Below are positions 33,107-44,633 of a stretch of DNA of 64,000 nt, one piece after another. Origin of the DNA: Anthopleura xanthogrammica (lineage: Eukaryota > Cnidaria > Anthozoa > Actiniaria > Actiniidae); NCBI GenBank assembly GCA_964019055.1, contig OZ025222.1, forward strand, positions 6,754,746 through 6,818,745. The letters are read 5' to 3'. The position numbers were made by a program, and so were the translations under genes. The notes beneath the pieces are model-generated. The model had not been told where the DNA came from and did no database searches. It was given only the letters and a program-made list of their open reading frames with translations. Each line of letters begins with the position of its first letter. Within the stretch, counting starts at the first letter, position 1.

Positions 33107-36100
33107 ATGACTTCATGTGGATTCAAGTCTTTAGTTAATGGTCCTTGTGGCTCTAGCAAGTATCAAAAACACGCAATTGAGAGTATAGTTATGTTAAAGT
33201 GTACTAAAGACATCAAAGGTCATCTGAATGGATTGCATACTTACGACTCTGACGTGAAAAATGAAGCGACATTGATTCTTGCTCGCGCAGGTAAGTGCAT
33301 CATGATCAAATATGTAGGTTGTAAAAAGTGGTTTTCTTAACAGTATCAGTGCTGTAATTTAGATATAGAACCTTTGAAACTTTGCCTTGACAGTAAAGGG
33401 AGTGATTTTTCTGACGTCAATCCTTCATTTGCGGAAAAAAGAGGTTTATATTGATACATATATTTATCATTCTCATTATATATTATTTTCCTCATAACAT
33501 ATCTTTTATTTGTATTTTAGGTGTATTTGATGTAGAGGAATCTCACCTTCATTTAACCATTTGTCCACGTCACAGAGATGAATATGGTATGAGGTGGTTC
33601 ACAAATAAGAAAAATTGTGCTTGTCCTACTTCTTGGGCTCCACATAATAAAACGCAAAGGAAAGGTGATCGTGGGATAACACTTCAACAGTCTCGTCTGC
33701 TTTACGATTACACTTCAACAGTTGTACCAATTGCTTCGCGTAAGTATGGCCACATGTTGTCACTGCGCCTTCATATTTCTAATTAACACTAATTTCTTTT
33801 CAAAGCAATTTGCAAGAGATGTCGATTTCTTTTGGGAAAGAGTCCATCACCAAATACTTCACTGAGCAAAGAACAAGACGAAACACTTTCTACAGGATTT
33901 TCAAAAGGACACCTAACTCCAAGCATTGTTGAATCATCTACTTCTATTCTTGTACGTTAAACAGTTTATTGATTATCATTTTGTTATTCTTTACAAATTG
34001 GGTATCAACTCACTATTTCCCCTCCCCTCAACTCACCCATACAAACATTTACATTCGTTTATTCAGTCACTCATTCAATGACAACAAGCAATACTTGATT
34101 ACTCTTTCGTCCATAACACTCTTCGTTTATACATTTAACAATGTCATTGTGGTTTTAGGAAACATCAAGCGAAACCACATTGTGCGAAAAAATGGAAACG
34201 CTGCTCCTTTCCCCAGGAGAGTCAAGTTTTTACACACCTGATAACGGAAGTCACAGTAGTGAGACATCGGGGTCTGAGGTGACTGTTGGTGACATTTCCG
34301 CTCGACGTACTGCTCTCAACCACTTTCTTGTAGCGTCAGGTGTTGATGCTCTCACACAGTCTAGGAAGAAGTTTAGTGAATTACAGCCTCGTACACAAAA
34401 CACACATGTGACCAAGACAAGTGAGGCAGTTGCTGCAGTACTTGACGTTATTGCGCCTGGTGATGCAGGAGCTCTATGGGAGGCCACAAAAAGATCAAAA
34501 CTGGTGGACAAAGTACTTGGAATCGACAAGCTTGACAAGACGGAAAAGATCTACCTCCAAGCACTAGCAGAGACATATGAACACGCTACTGGCTGGGATA
34601 CACGTCGACAGATTCTCTCTATTATGGCGGACCTAGCTCCTTTTTCTACACTCCAAAAATACCTACCAGGGATAACAAAATACAGATTCAAGATGGCGCG
34701 CCACCATAAAGAATTGTACGGGCGTGGAGCACCAATACTGGAAACAAGATCTACCAGGATGCGTGTCAGTCCAGTACAACTAGACCATTTCTTAACATTT
34801 ATCACCAGCCCACACGTTATACAGGATCTTCCATTTGGGCAGCGTAATCTTCAGTTGTCAAATGGTCAAGTCATCGAAACACCCAATGTTATATGGACTA
34901 TGATAAAGCAACGTACCATCACACAGTATGTCCAATACTGTGAGGAGACTGATTTTAAACCATTCAGTACCTCGACGATGAGCCGCATCCTCACATCTTG
35001 TTCGGCGTCCGTTAGAAAGTCCCTTCAGGGCTTAGATTATATATCTGCAGAAGGTGGGACAGGATTTGATGATCTTGCAACGATCACTAACAAGCTCATT
35101 GACTATGGCCTCGATCCCTGCAGTGGTAAGAAACTTCAAAAGGCACTAAAAGAGGGAAAACAGTACCTCAAAACCGATTTTAAGGTAAGGAAAAAAATCA
35201 AAGTGACGGCTGTAGGTCATTCCTGAAAATTTAACAACTTTGATAATGATAATGATGATAATGATTATTATTATTATTAATATTATTATCTATTAGTATT
35301 ATTAACTATTATTATTATCTATTATTATTATTAACTATTATTATTATTTATTATTATTATTAATTTGGTGGCAGACATGCGCATGCGGTGCTTATTGGGG
35401 TGTGTTGTTTTTAAAATCTGGTGTATTTTGGTAAATTACAGTATTTGAAGTTAGTTTTTACAATCATCGCTGCTTATTCGGCTATTATTGATTGCATGCA
35501 ATATGTTATTTTTTAGGTTCATGTAGTGCAGACAGCTAGTACAGCTGATCATTGCCTGTCATTTTCCTTAAGCGATGCCAAGGAAAAAGGGCTACAGGAG
35601 ACATGCGATCACACCCATGACAAGTCTTGCCAGTCCTGTGAGCAGCTGAAAACCACCCTAATTGAAATAAAAGAACACATCAAGCATTTGGCAGAGAAAG
35701 ATGATGACTTGCTGTATTGTTACAACCAGGCAGCCCAAGCCATTGAAAGCTGGAAGTCTCATCTACTTCGATCGGTGCAGCAAGACAAAGCCCGCACCGA
35801 TATCCTCCAACGTCTAGACGAAAGCTCTGTGTTAATAACACAAGATTGGGCCATGAAATTCCTACCCCAAAAGTATAGAGAAACCCAAGCTGACTGGTTT
35901 GGAAAGCGAGGAATTTCATGGCACATATCTGTGGTTGTTCGCAAAGTCCAGGATTGTCTGCAGCACCAGACGTTGGTACACATTGTGCAGAACTCCCCTC
36001 AAGAGAGTGACACCGTCTCTTGGATCATGGAACATGTTCTAAGCACATTGAAAGAAGACCACCCTGAGATAACAACCGCATATTTCCGCCAAGATAATGC

Positions 36101-36454
36101 TGGTTGCTATCACAGTGTGGTATTGCTTTGTGCGTGTCCTACGATATCGAAGCACACAGGTATCCATATCAAAAGGGTCGACTTTAGCGATCCTCAGGGA
36201 GGAAAAGGCGCCTGCAACCGCAAGGCTGCTACGATCAAAGGACATGTTAGAAGGCACATTAACGAAGGCCATGATGTGGTAACTACCGCAGATTTTAAGA
36301 ATGCTATTCTCTCACACGGTGGTGTATCTGGGTACGTGTAGTGCTGGTGGATGATGCAGATTGTAGGATCAAAGTCGAAGGCAAATGGGACGGCATCAGT
36401 ACTTTGAATAACTTTTCATTTGCTAAAGATGGCAAGAGCGTTACAGTTTGGAAG
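33107..36454 (+). pseudogene. Large TTAA-family transposase-like gene, copy A
   Basis: Exons 33107-33290, 33521-33739, 33806-33951, 34159-35184 and 35517-36454 align exon for exon with the complete copy at 54085-59466. The N-terminus MTSCGFKSLVNGPCG is kept with its ATG. It has a Cys/His block (LTICPRHRDEYGMRW, then CACPTSW), a second Cys pair (CKRC), a helical middle (TRRQILSIMADLAPF, then YRFKMARHH) and the RNase-H-like region (SVLITQDWAMKFLPQKY, then AYFRQDNAGCYHS, then DFSDPQGGKGAC). A one-base loss near 36333 shifts the frame at SGVRVVLVDDAD. The C2H2/C-terminal exon of the other copy is not found here. No terminal repeats were identified for this copy. Confidence 0.8.
35240..35363. repeat. 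ATT/TAT trinucleotide microsatellite
   Basis: Imperfect GATAAT then ATTATT repeats inside the intron between exons 4 and 5 of copy A. Confidence 0.9.
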
Positions 36455-36764
36455 GTCTGAATCGTTAACTATTTATCAATAATTAATCATACATTAATTG
36501 AATTCATTCATCCATTTATTGAGTCTTTTATTTAGCATTTATATTTTTTTAATCCATTATCAATTACATATAATCAATCTAATCATTTGTTCTTTAACTC
36601 AATCAGCATTCATTCATTGGATTATCCATTCGTACATCTCTACTATATTTGATTTATTGATCCATTCATTCGATTTTTCTGTTATTCGTTTGCTCATCCA
36701 TCCAACCATTTACTCATTCATTCATCAATTTGATTATTCAGTCGTTCATTGATAAACTCAATGC
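36455..36764. repeat. Degenerate ATTCATTC/CATT-rich stretch
   Basis: Low-complexity sequence with many ATTCATTC and ATCCATT words. No gene. Confidence 0.6.
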
Positions 36765-37164
36765 CACTACTGCTGTTGACCCCTTCACTACACAAAAAGC
36801 CAGCACTACCACTACTGCTGTTGACCCCTTCACTACACAACCTTTTGCAGAAGGGACTGGATTCTTCTTGAAGTGGGTAACACAGAGAATCACAGTTTGT
36901 CAAGGAAAGTGTGGCAGACCAATGCGTGACCAGCACGGAGCTTTCTATCCTTCTCCATACAAACTATGCCTGGCCAGAAAAGAACAGCGTTCATATATCA
37001 AGAATGGGCAGAAGTACCTGGGGAGGCTGAGTGATGCCCACTATCACTTCAAGAGCTCTTGTGTGCCTTTGGCAAAGGGTATTAAAGTACCAATGGATGT
37101 ACGACAGAAATGGTCAGACAAGCACAGAAACCATTTAAAAAATGAATTTGGGCAAACAGAATAA
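36765..37164 (+). pseudogene. C-terminal zinc-binding exon of an unidentified transposon protein
   Basis: A 45-bp unit (CCACTACTGCTGTTGACCCC and onward) occurs twice at 36765-36840. Then a TTTGCAG acceptor opens GTGFFLKWVTQRITVCQG, KCGRPMRD, the L-x-R-K-E-x-R block, SDAHYHFKSSC and a basic tail to the stop at 37164. The C-x-x-x-C plus H-Y-H plus C spacing suggests a zinc-binding C-terminal module that I recall at the ends of several invertebrate transposon proteins. It is not part of copy A as judged by copy B. Upstream exons are not visible. Confidence 0.45.
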
Positions 37165-37242
37165 TTCAATACACTTGAGGTCATAATAGAAGAATTATTT
37201 TTGTTATTTTATCCAAACTTCATTTTCTGTATTTTGGTCTTT

Positions 37243-37519
37243 TATACACCTAATCCAAAAATCGTTGTCCGGACCTAATGCATGAAGCTTACGACGGCAA
37301 AGCACAATGGGACTTGTTATTCTTTTAATTAATCTATTTACTGTGTACTGGAAAACTTTTTTACAACGTGCGTTTCACTTTGAGCCGTACAATGGCCGAG
37401 ACGGGACCGAATAATATGAATCAGGGTACCACAAATGTCATTTTGAGAGTCCCACTGTGCTTTGCGGTCGTACGTTTTGTGCTTTAGGTCCGGAAAACGA
37501 TTTTTGGATTAGGTGTATA
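37243..37519. mobile_element. MITE with about 35-bp terminal inverted repeats
   Basis: The left end TATACACCTAATCCAAAAAT continues CGTTGTCCGGACCTAA. It is mirrored at the right (TTAGGTCCGGAAAACGATTT, then TTGGATTAGGTGTATA). The interior also has complementary GCAAAGCACAATGGGACT-like and AGTCCCACTGTGCTTTGC words. No coding. Confidence 0.88.
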
Positions 37520-37597
37520 TAGTTTGCATGATGTTAGAAGGAAGACTGTTCATCATCACTATAGGTTTTAAAATATTTTGTTTTTAACTATATAGTA

Positions 37598-38106
37598 CAG
37601 TAAAAACCCGCATATAAGAACACCCATTTTTGGGATTCAGGCTTATTTGGTTCTTATATGTCAGGTATATAATGCAAAATCAGGCTGAAAGTGTTTTTAA
37701 GTGTTCTTATTTTTAACTGTAAGGGACATACTAGACTATGAAATAAGAGTGGGCAACACAAAACTTTAATTAATTAATTCTCAATTAATTCCAATCAAAG
37801 TTATCTCTAGTTTCTTAATTCTCAAGCCTTAATAAAAAAAAAATTCAATTACAGCATTAGGCAGTACTGTATTACATATGTACTTAGGGTGAGATCTATA
37901 CATCATAGAGACATCTGCTGTAATCAAATAGCCAGTTTTTTTAACAGTCAGTGTAATATTATACAGTATCCGCACTTAAATCTGGCATGTTCCTTATAAT
38001 TTTTTATTTTTCATGCTTAATGTGTTCTTATATATGTGCTCCTTTTTTACTAAATTTCAGCCTGGGTGTTCTTAATCTACATGTTCTTATATGCGGGTTT
38101 TTACTG
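37598..38106. mobile_element. MITE, 509 bp, TA target duplication
   Basis: It starts CAGTAAAAACCCGCATATAA and ends with the complement. TA flanks both sides (37596-37597 and 38107-38108), and the tips begin CAG. Both facts fit a non-autonomous Tc1/mariner-type element, although its tips differ from those of the two autonomous elements here. Confidence 0.88.
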
Positions 38107-38687
38107 TACAGTTGTATATTATAATTTGAACGAGCTGTTTTATCGTAGTAAGCTTCAAATAGATATAGAATTGCTTGTGATGACAGACATACAGGCACCA
38201 TAAAGTCTATCATGAAATTACTGTGCATGTGAACGCGTTGTATATTTGATTATACAAGAATTTTGTACTGCGTTGAGTTATTAGGCAATTGCCTCATAAT
38301 TTATTTCCAAATCAATCCATGTTGATATACAGTCTAAGCAGCTGATATGTTCCATCCCGCAGAGAAAGGAGTTTCATTTGTCTTTATGTGGGTTTTATAT
38401 GAAATATTTGCTAGCGAATAGGATTTTTATGCTCCCTCTAACTTCCTATTGTTAATGTTTTATAATTATTAAATAATAATTATTATTATTACATGTATAG
38501 TAGTCAATTATTGTTACGTAATAATAACACTCACGTGGCTTATGGTCAGCGGGCACACTTCATTCAACACGGGCCGCTTTGTGTTTACCGGCCGTGATCA
38601 CGTGATACAGCCTTGTGAGCACAGTTGCCTCGAACACTTGAACTGACAACTTGTAGCTTTTTAAGGTAAGCTTATATACACTTTATT
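38107..38687. other. Flank and probable 5' region of the DIRS-like element
   Basis: No coding region. A splice-donor-like AAGGTAAGC lies at 38664-38672, just before the SGNH ORF. A matching acceptor TTGATTACAG lies immediately before the gag-like ATG at 40340, so a transcript skipping the SGNH ORF is conceivable. Confidence 0.4.
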
Positions 38688-39296
38688 ATGGACTTATTGG
38701 CTCCTCATGTTCTTATTTTGGGTCACTCTTTTGTACGTAGGCTTAAATCGGATCTCTCTGTATGCTTTGATCCTCGCGTTGAGGAGAATTTCGGTCTGAA
38801 CGGCAGTGCTAACGTTCAGTTGTTTGGGGTTGGCGGTCGAACTGTGCGTTCGCTTCGCTAGCGTGACCTCTCTGTTATTTGTCGTACTGCTCCGGAGGCA
38901 GTTATTCTTGAGATTGGAACCAATGACCTATCTCACAATGGTCCCGAAGTTGTTGGTTCCGATATCGAGGATTTGGTTGGTTTGCTGCTTAGGGAATTCG
39001 GAGTTCGTGTTGTTTGTATATGTCATGTCATCCCACGTGGGCCGTCAGGTCGGAATAGCGATGTCGCTTCTTTCAACGCGAGGGTTCAAACGCTACATAG
39101 AATTTTAGCTACGCTTGTTGAGTCAGTTCCCGGGGTCTTTTGTTGGTTTCATAGGGGTCTTACTAATCCTGCCTGGCAAGTTTTATTACCCGATGGTGTG
39201 CATCTTAATAGTTTGGGGCAATATCTTTTGTACCGCAGCTATAGAGGCGCCATTTTGAAAGTGTTGTCTGTGCTTCGCAACGATACCACGCGGTAG
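38688..39296 (+). pseudogene. SGNH/GDSL-hydrolase-like ORF of the DIRS element
   Basis: From ATG at 38688 the frame reads MDLLAPHVLILGHSFVRRL. All SGNH landmarks are visible: nucleophile Ser in GHSF, Gly in GVGG, Asn in ILEIGTNDLS, and the Asp-His pair in LPDGVHLNSLGQYLL. An in-frame TAG at 38859-38861 splits it after residue 57; the frame then continues open to 39296. SGNH enzymes hydrolyse esters. Such domains occur in ORF1 of some LINEs, and finding one leading a DIRS-like element is noteworthy. Whether it belongs to this element or is an older neighbour is not proven. Confidence 0.75.
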
Positions 39297-39536
39297 TACC
39301 TTCTACTTTTGTTTGGCTTTAAGTTTGTTTCCGTTTGATTTCTACGAATCCAGGTTTTTTCTATTGATTTGGCTCAATTGACATTTTATTTTGTCAGTTT
39401 ATTTACACCGCTTGTGGTTCGTTGTAAGCATTGGGACATCATGGAACATGTACCGTTGTTCTTATTCCTTAAATTTATATGTGAGCATTATCTAACCTAT
39501 GTTCTTCGGCTAAATTATGCTTATTTACTTTGTTTA

Positions 39537-40262
39537 TTGGAGCTTTACTCCACTAGTCTATGTTATGGAGCTTAAATCTCCTTGATTTATTAATTTTATT
39601 GGGACTTAACTCCCCTAGTTTATATTCTGGAGCTTGAATCTCCTGGTTCTACGTTGTTTATTGGGACTTGACTCCCCTAGTTTATGTTCTGGAGCTTAAA
39701 TCTCCTTCATTTATTTTGTTTGTTGGGGCTTAACTCCCCTAGTTTATGTTCTTGAGCTTAAATCTCCTTCATTTATTTTGTTTGTTGGGGCTTAACTCCC
39801 CTAGTTTATGTTCTGGAGCTTAAATCTCCTTCATTTATTTTGTTTGTTGGGGCTTAACTCCCCTAGTTTATGTTCTGGAGCTTAAATCTCCTTCATTTAT
39901 TTTGTGTATTGGGGCTTAACTCCCCTAGTTTATGTTCTTGAGCTTAAATCTCCTTGATTTATTTTGTTTGTTGGGGCTTAACTCCCCTAGTTTATGTTCT
40001 TGAGCTTAAATCTCCTTGATTTATGTTGTTCATTGGGGCTTAACTCCCCTAGTTTATGTTCTTGAGCTTAAATCTCCTTGATTTATGTTGTTCATTGGGG
40101 CTTAACTCCCCTAGTTTATGTTCTTGAGCTTAAATCTCCTTGATTTATGTTGTTCATTGGGGCTTAACTCCCCTAGTTTATGTTCTTGAGCTTAAATCTC
40201 CTTGATTTATTTTGTGTATTGGGGCTTAACTCCCCTAGTTTATGTCTGGGGGCTTAACTTCC
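39537..40262. repeat. 62-bp tandem array, about 12 units
   Basis: Units contain GGGGCTTAACTCCCCTAGTT and GAGCTTAAATCTCCTT, each itself partly palindromic. Successive GGGGCTTAAC starts at 39725, 39787 and 39849 give a period of 62 bp. It lies between the SGNH ORF and the gag-like ORF. Confidence 0.96.
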
Positions 40263-40339
40263 CTTCATTTGATTTATTTAGGGGGGCTTCAATCCTCTAC
40301 CTGATACAATCTCTGCCGCCTTTTTGTTTTGATTACAGC

Positions 40340-41452
40340 ATGCCTCCTAGAAGATCAGCCCGAAACAATCGCATTCCAGAAGCTGAGGCCACTTTACCAC
40401 CGGCACCAAAGAGAAGGTCTTCCAGACCGGTGACAGTACTGTCCAACTCGACGGCAGAACCAGGGGCAACATCAGTTAGTCTGTCCCCACAGATCTTTGA
40501 AGAATTGGTGTCAAGGGTCACTGCAGAGGTGACAAAAGTTATTACACCACTAATAAACCCGCCACGACCCACAGCTACGCAGCTGGCATCTTCAGCCAAT
40601 CTGACGCTGCCATCTTCATCAGATGTCATTTCAGTAGTGCAAAGTGACGAACTTATCGAGGAGCCGTTAGTGCCAGTTAGTCTCCTGTTGGCCAGCTCAT
40701 TAATTCATCGATAGGTTTGATAAATAACACCCTCCAAGGTGAGAGGCATAAGCCTAGTGCAATGTTCCATTCTGTTGGGCTTAGTCTTGATGCCTGTATA
40801 CCGGAAAAAGGTCAGGACTAAGATCATCAGCAATGAATTTATTGATTTTGGGGTCTTGATCAGTAATCATATCCAAGCTGATAACAAATACCACATTGGT
40901 ATTGTAAATGGTAAGGGAGACCAACCCTCTTTGTGTTTAGAGCCTTCCAATAAGCCTAAGAAAATGGTTAACATAGAGGATTGGAGGTCAGCTTTCCGAA
41001 TTTTTGTGGCAGTGTACACCCGGAAATACACAACTGAGGCACCAGCTTTAATGAAGTATGGTGACCTTATACAGGATTTGGCATCCCGTTCTCATAATTG
41101 GAGATTTTATGATGAGAATTTTCGGTTTTTGAGACAAGGCCAACCTGAGGCCTTTCCCTGGGATACTATTCACTGGGAGCTATGGCTTCGTTCTCAAGGG
41201 AACCATGTGAAGGCGTCACAGCCCCCTAGTCATCACATTCCTAATAAGGCCTTTAAGAGCACTCCCATTCCCAAGGGTTATTGTTTCCGTTTTCAACGAG
41301 GGAGAGAGTGTTCGGGTTGTGACTATAAACATGTCTGTTTCAAATGTGAACGCAATCACGGAGGGTTTCAGCGTAATTTTCGTCCCTCAACGAGAACAAC
41401 CCCAGCTCCCTCTCACTCCAAGTCTCAGTCTCCCAACACCAATAAAAGCTGA
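40340..41452 (+). pseudogene. DIRS gag-like protein with zinc finger
   Basis: The first part (40340-40714) starts MPPRRSARNNRIPEAEATLP and is Pro/Ser/Thr-rich. After a stop and a frame change, the same protein appears to continue INNTLQGERHKP, then FIDFGVLISNHIQ, NIEDWRSAFRIFVAVYTRKY, and a CCCH/CCHC-like finger (GYCFRFQRGRECSGCDYKH, then CFKC). It ends at 41452. This is the usual DIRS layout: a coat-like protein with a zinc finger before the RT. At least two lesions (near 40712 and 40815) break it. Confidence 0.75.
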
Positions 41453-43450
41453 GCGCTTGCTTAATCTTCTTTCCGGGTATACACTGTCCACAATTAATTA
41501 TCTTTACTCTGGGTTTAAGAATGGTTTTCCTCTGCATTTTGAAGGGGAAAACCTTTCCTTTGAGGCTGAGAACCTATTAAGTGCACGTAATCATCCTGAT
41601 GTGGTTTCTTCGAAAATTGAGAAGGAACTGGCTGCTTATCGCTTGGCAGGACCTTTTCTTTCTCCGCCTTTTTCTGTTTTTCGTGTTTCTCCTTTGGGGT
41701 AGTGCCAAAGAAAACTCTGGGTGAATTTAGAATGATCCATCACTTGTCATTTCCCAATGGATCCTCAGTTAATGACGGCATTCTAACTGAAAACACAACT
41801 GTCCATTATGCCACCATTGAGGACGCTATCCGTTTAGTTAAACAAAATGGAAAAGGTTGTTTTTTGGCAAAAACTGATATCAAAAATGCTTTTCGTATTA
41901 TACCTATTCAATCATCTGACTATCCTTTGTTGGGAATGAAATGGAATGGCCTTTATTATTATGACCGTTGTATGCCCATGGGGTGTTCCAGTTCTTGTAA
42001 AACGTTTGAGACGTTTAGTTCTTCAGTTGAATGGATTGCACAGACTAAGCTTAAGATTTCTTCTATTCTTCACTTGTTAGATGATTTTCTTATTGTTGCA
42101 TCAACTGAGAATTTATGTAAGCAGCAGTTACAATTATTTCTTGACCTTTGTAATTATCTTGGTATACCAATGGCGCCAGAGAAGACTCTAGGTCCATTTA
42201 CTACCCTGTCATTTGCTGGCATTGAACTTGATTCCCACTTACAATTAGCTCGTTTACCTGGGGATAAACTTGACAAATGCATCGACATTATATCTTCTTT
42301 CCTTACTCGGAAGAAAGTTACTTTAGTAGAACTTCAGTCTTTAATAGGTCTTTTGAATTTTGCTTGTTCTGTAATAGTACCTGGTAGGGCTTTTCTGTGA
42401 CGACTTATTGATCTTACAATAGGACTCACAGCACCTCACCATAGAGTTCGGATTACCTCTAAGGTGAAGGACGATTTACATGTGTGGTTGACTTTCTTAC
42501 GTAATTTTAATGGGAAATCCTTCTTCTTGGATGATCACTGGTCTAGCTCTGATAAATTGCAGCTATATACAGACTCGGCAGGTTCCCTTGGTTTTGGGGC
42601 AGTCTTTGGCAACCATTGGTGCTATGGGAGCTGGCCGGACAATTGGCGTGGGCGCAATATTGCTTTCCTTGAGTTCTATCCTATTGTTCTAAGTTTATAT
42701 TTGTGGGGAGCTCAAATGGAGAACCACTGTATTCTTTTTTTCACGGATAACGAGGCCTTAGTCCATGTTATCAATAAGCAGTCTTGTCAGGACAAATCTC
42801 TCATGTTTTTTGTCCGTAAATTAGTGGCTATTTGCCTTAAGCATAACATCTTGTTTCGAGCTAAGCACATTCCGGGTGTTTCTAACACCTTAGCCGACTG
42901 TTTTTCCTCGTTTGCAGGTTCAGAACTTCAGGAAGCTTGTACCAGCTTCCATGGATCCACAGCCAACAGCAATCCCCTTTCACCTGCAGCCACAAAATTG
43001 GCAGGTATCATAAAAGAACTTGTTCAGTCTAGTTTACAGCCATCATCTGTGCCCACCTATAAAAGGGCATGGTCTCTTTTCAATCAGTTTCTACATTCGG
43101 TCTTGCCCAATAGTTCTACTTATTTTCCAGTAACTCCATCTGCGTTAGCTTTATTTATTGCCTACTTATATGACAAGCAGTACGCACCTTCTACTGTTAA
43201 TACCTATGTCTCTGCATTAGGATATTCGCATAAATTAGCTGGTCTTGAGGATCCTACTAAGGTTTTCTTTATTTTGCAAATGCTTAAGGGTTACGGAAAG
43301 AAAGGTTTTAAATTGGATAACCGACTCCCTGTCACTTTACCAATTCTTGAGCGCATATTATCATCTGCTTCCGATATCACTTCTTCATATTATGAGGCCT
43401 GTCTCTTTCGGGCAATGTGTGCAACTGCATTTTTTGCATTCCTGCAATAA
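41439..43450 (+). pseudogene. DIRS reverse transcriptase / RNase H / truncated tyrosine recombinase
   Basis: RT begins near 41439 (AERLLNLLSGY). A lost G near 41698 shifts frame, then VPKKTLGEFRMIHHLSFPNG, LAKTDIKNAFRIIPI, YYDRCMPMGCSSSCKTFE and the catalytic LHLLDDFLIVAS follow. A TGA at 42398-42400 replaces an expected Arg codon. RNase H follows (LQLYTDSAGSLGFGAVF, EFYPIVLSLYLWG, FFTDNEALVHVINK). The recombinase N-terminal domain (PTYKRAWSLFNQFL, then APSTVNTYVSALGYSHKLAG) ends at FFAFLQ, just before the first catalytic Arg. The enzyme set would copy RNA to DNA and integrate it by recombination; this copy cannot. Confidence 0.9.
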
Positions 43451-43785
43451 TACCGACTCGTTCACTTTGTTGTACCCCGACTTCAAAGAAGTGAATGTCA
43501 TCCCTGGCACGTCAAAGTCATTCACATTGGCAGGCTACAAAGAGGCAAGTGGAAAGGACTATAAACGTTTGACTTTTTACATGATTCCTTCAGATGATTT
43601 TTTTGATCAGCAAGATGTAATTGATGTTGGTTCTGATGATTCTCGCCCGCCTTCACCATCACCTGCATCTGTCAAAGACATAAAGCAAAGCTGCAAGGTT
43701 GAGTCACCTTCAACTTCAAACAGTGCTGAGAATTTTCCAAAAAACGAGCTAAGGAAAGGAGGAAAAAGCAATTGGGCACCATGGG

Positions 43786-44616
43786 AATACTCCGATTCAG
43801 ATAAAATTCGGGGTAACATGGAAACGAGGCTTACTAGCCCTAAAACCAAGATGGCGGAAAAAGATACCGAAGAATAGAGCAATGCTTTTCGATAAAATTG
43901 CCTCAAAAAAGATGAAAATCGGCCATAAGTGCTGCTTAGCAGCTGAATGTAATAACAGAAGTGACAAACTGCCGGATTTATCGTTTTATGAATTCGCAAA
44001 GGATAAAGAATTACGAACGAAATGGGAAGTTGCCATGAAAAGAAAGGACAAGGAATTTAAGAATCTCAACAACAAATTATGTTCTGAACATTTTGTTCCT
44101 TCTGACTTCAAGATAAGCTTAACAGGGAATAGAAGAGAGCTTAAAAAGGGGTCTGTGCACTCTGTTTTCAAATGGAAACCTAAGATGTGCGACAAACGAA
44201 GTGAAATATAATCAACAGAGCGGGAGACATTATCAAATCAATTCCAGTTTAGTTTATCATTCGATTCTTCCTCCAGTTCTCGTAAAAGCGAACCTTTTAG
44301 TCCACTGAATCTAGAAGATAATGTAAAACAACAACAGAAAATTTACTCGAAACTTGTATTTACTAACACACGTCTCATCAGCTGATTCATTGTTTACCTT
44401 TCTACGAGCTTATTTTTATTCCCCTTCTGCTTTATTGTTTGGCATTTTAGCCAAAACTGTAACTTCTTTACAGTAAGCTTTCCAATATCTTTGTCTTTTA
44501 CCGTTGGTCCTGGAATATCGTCAGGTTTTAAGTCACAAACTTCGGCTTCGTCTTGTATGTGGGGCTAGTAAGCCTCGTTTCCATGCTATCCCGAATTTTA
44601 TCTGAATCGGAGTATT
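43786..44616. mobile_element. 831-bp TIR element encoding a THAP protein
   Basis: Bases 43786-43840 and 44562-44616 are inverted repeats of 55 bp with two mismatches (tips AATACTCCGATTCAG and complement). Between them lies a THAP-domain ORF. It interrupts the Ser-rich linker exon of the HECT gene. I could not identify a target duplication. THAP fingers are found in P-element and Kolobok-type transposases, so this may be an internally deleted relative. Confidence 0.8.
43882..44211 (+). CDS. THAP zinc-finger protein
   Basis: A 109-aa frame, with a second Met at 43912 giving MKIGHKCCLAAECNNR. It has the THAP C2CH signature: C-x4-C at the start, a central Trp (LRTKWEVAMKRKDKEF), C-x2-H in NKLCSEHFVPSDF, and the downstream LKKGSVHSVF that corresponds to the family's AVPTIF box. 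THAP domains bind DNA in a sequence-specific way. It ends soon after the domain, lacking any catalytic region, so it could act as a DNA-binding repressor of related elements (inference) or be a remnant. Confidence 0.85.
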   Translation: MLFDKIASKKMKIGHKCCLAAECNNRSDKLPDLSFYEFAKDKELRTKWEVAMKRKDKEFKNLNNKLCSEHFVPSDFKISLTGNRRELKKGSVHSVFKWKPKMCDKRSEI

Positions 44617-44633
44617 GGATTGCAGCGATTCAG

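Larger units (their letters stand above)
38650..43445 (+). mobile_element. DIRS-like tyrosine-recombinase retroelement, 3'-truncated
   Basis: In order: an SGNH-hydrolase ORF, a 62-bp tandem array, a gag-like ORF with a zinc finger, then reverse transcriptase, RNase H and the start of a tyrosine recombinase in one reading direction. This order is the DIRS signature. The recombinase stops at 43450 just before its first catalytic Arg, where HECT-gene sequence begins, so the 3' part was lost. Several stops and frameshifts show it is inactive. The left boundary is approximate. Confidence 0.85.

Noticed and set aside
34251..34538. Minus-strand Ser/Thr-rich frame
   Set aside because: Antisense shadow of exon 4 of transposase copy A, with no gene features of its own.
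39537..40262. Regularly spaced repeats resembling a CRISPR array
   Set aside because: The whole 62-bp unit is repeated, so there are no unique spacers, and the setting is a eukaryotic retroelement.
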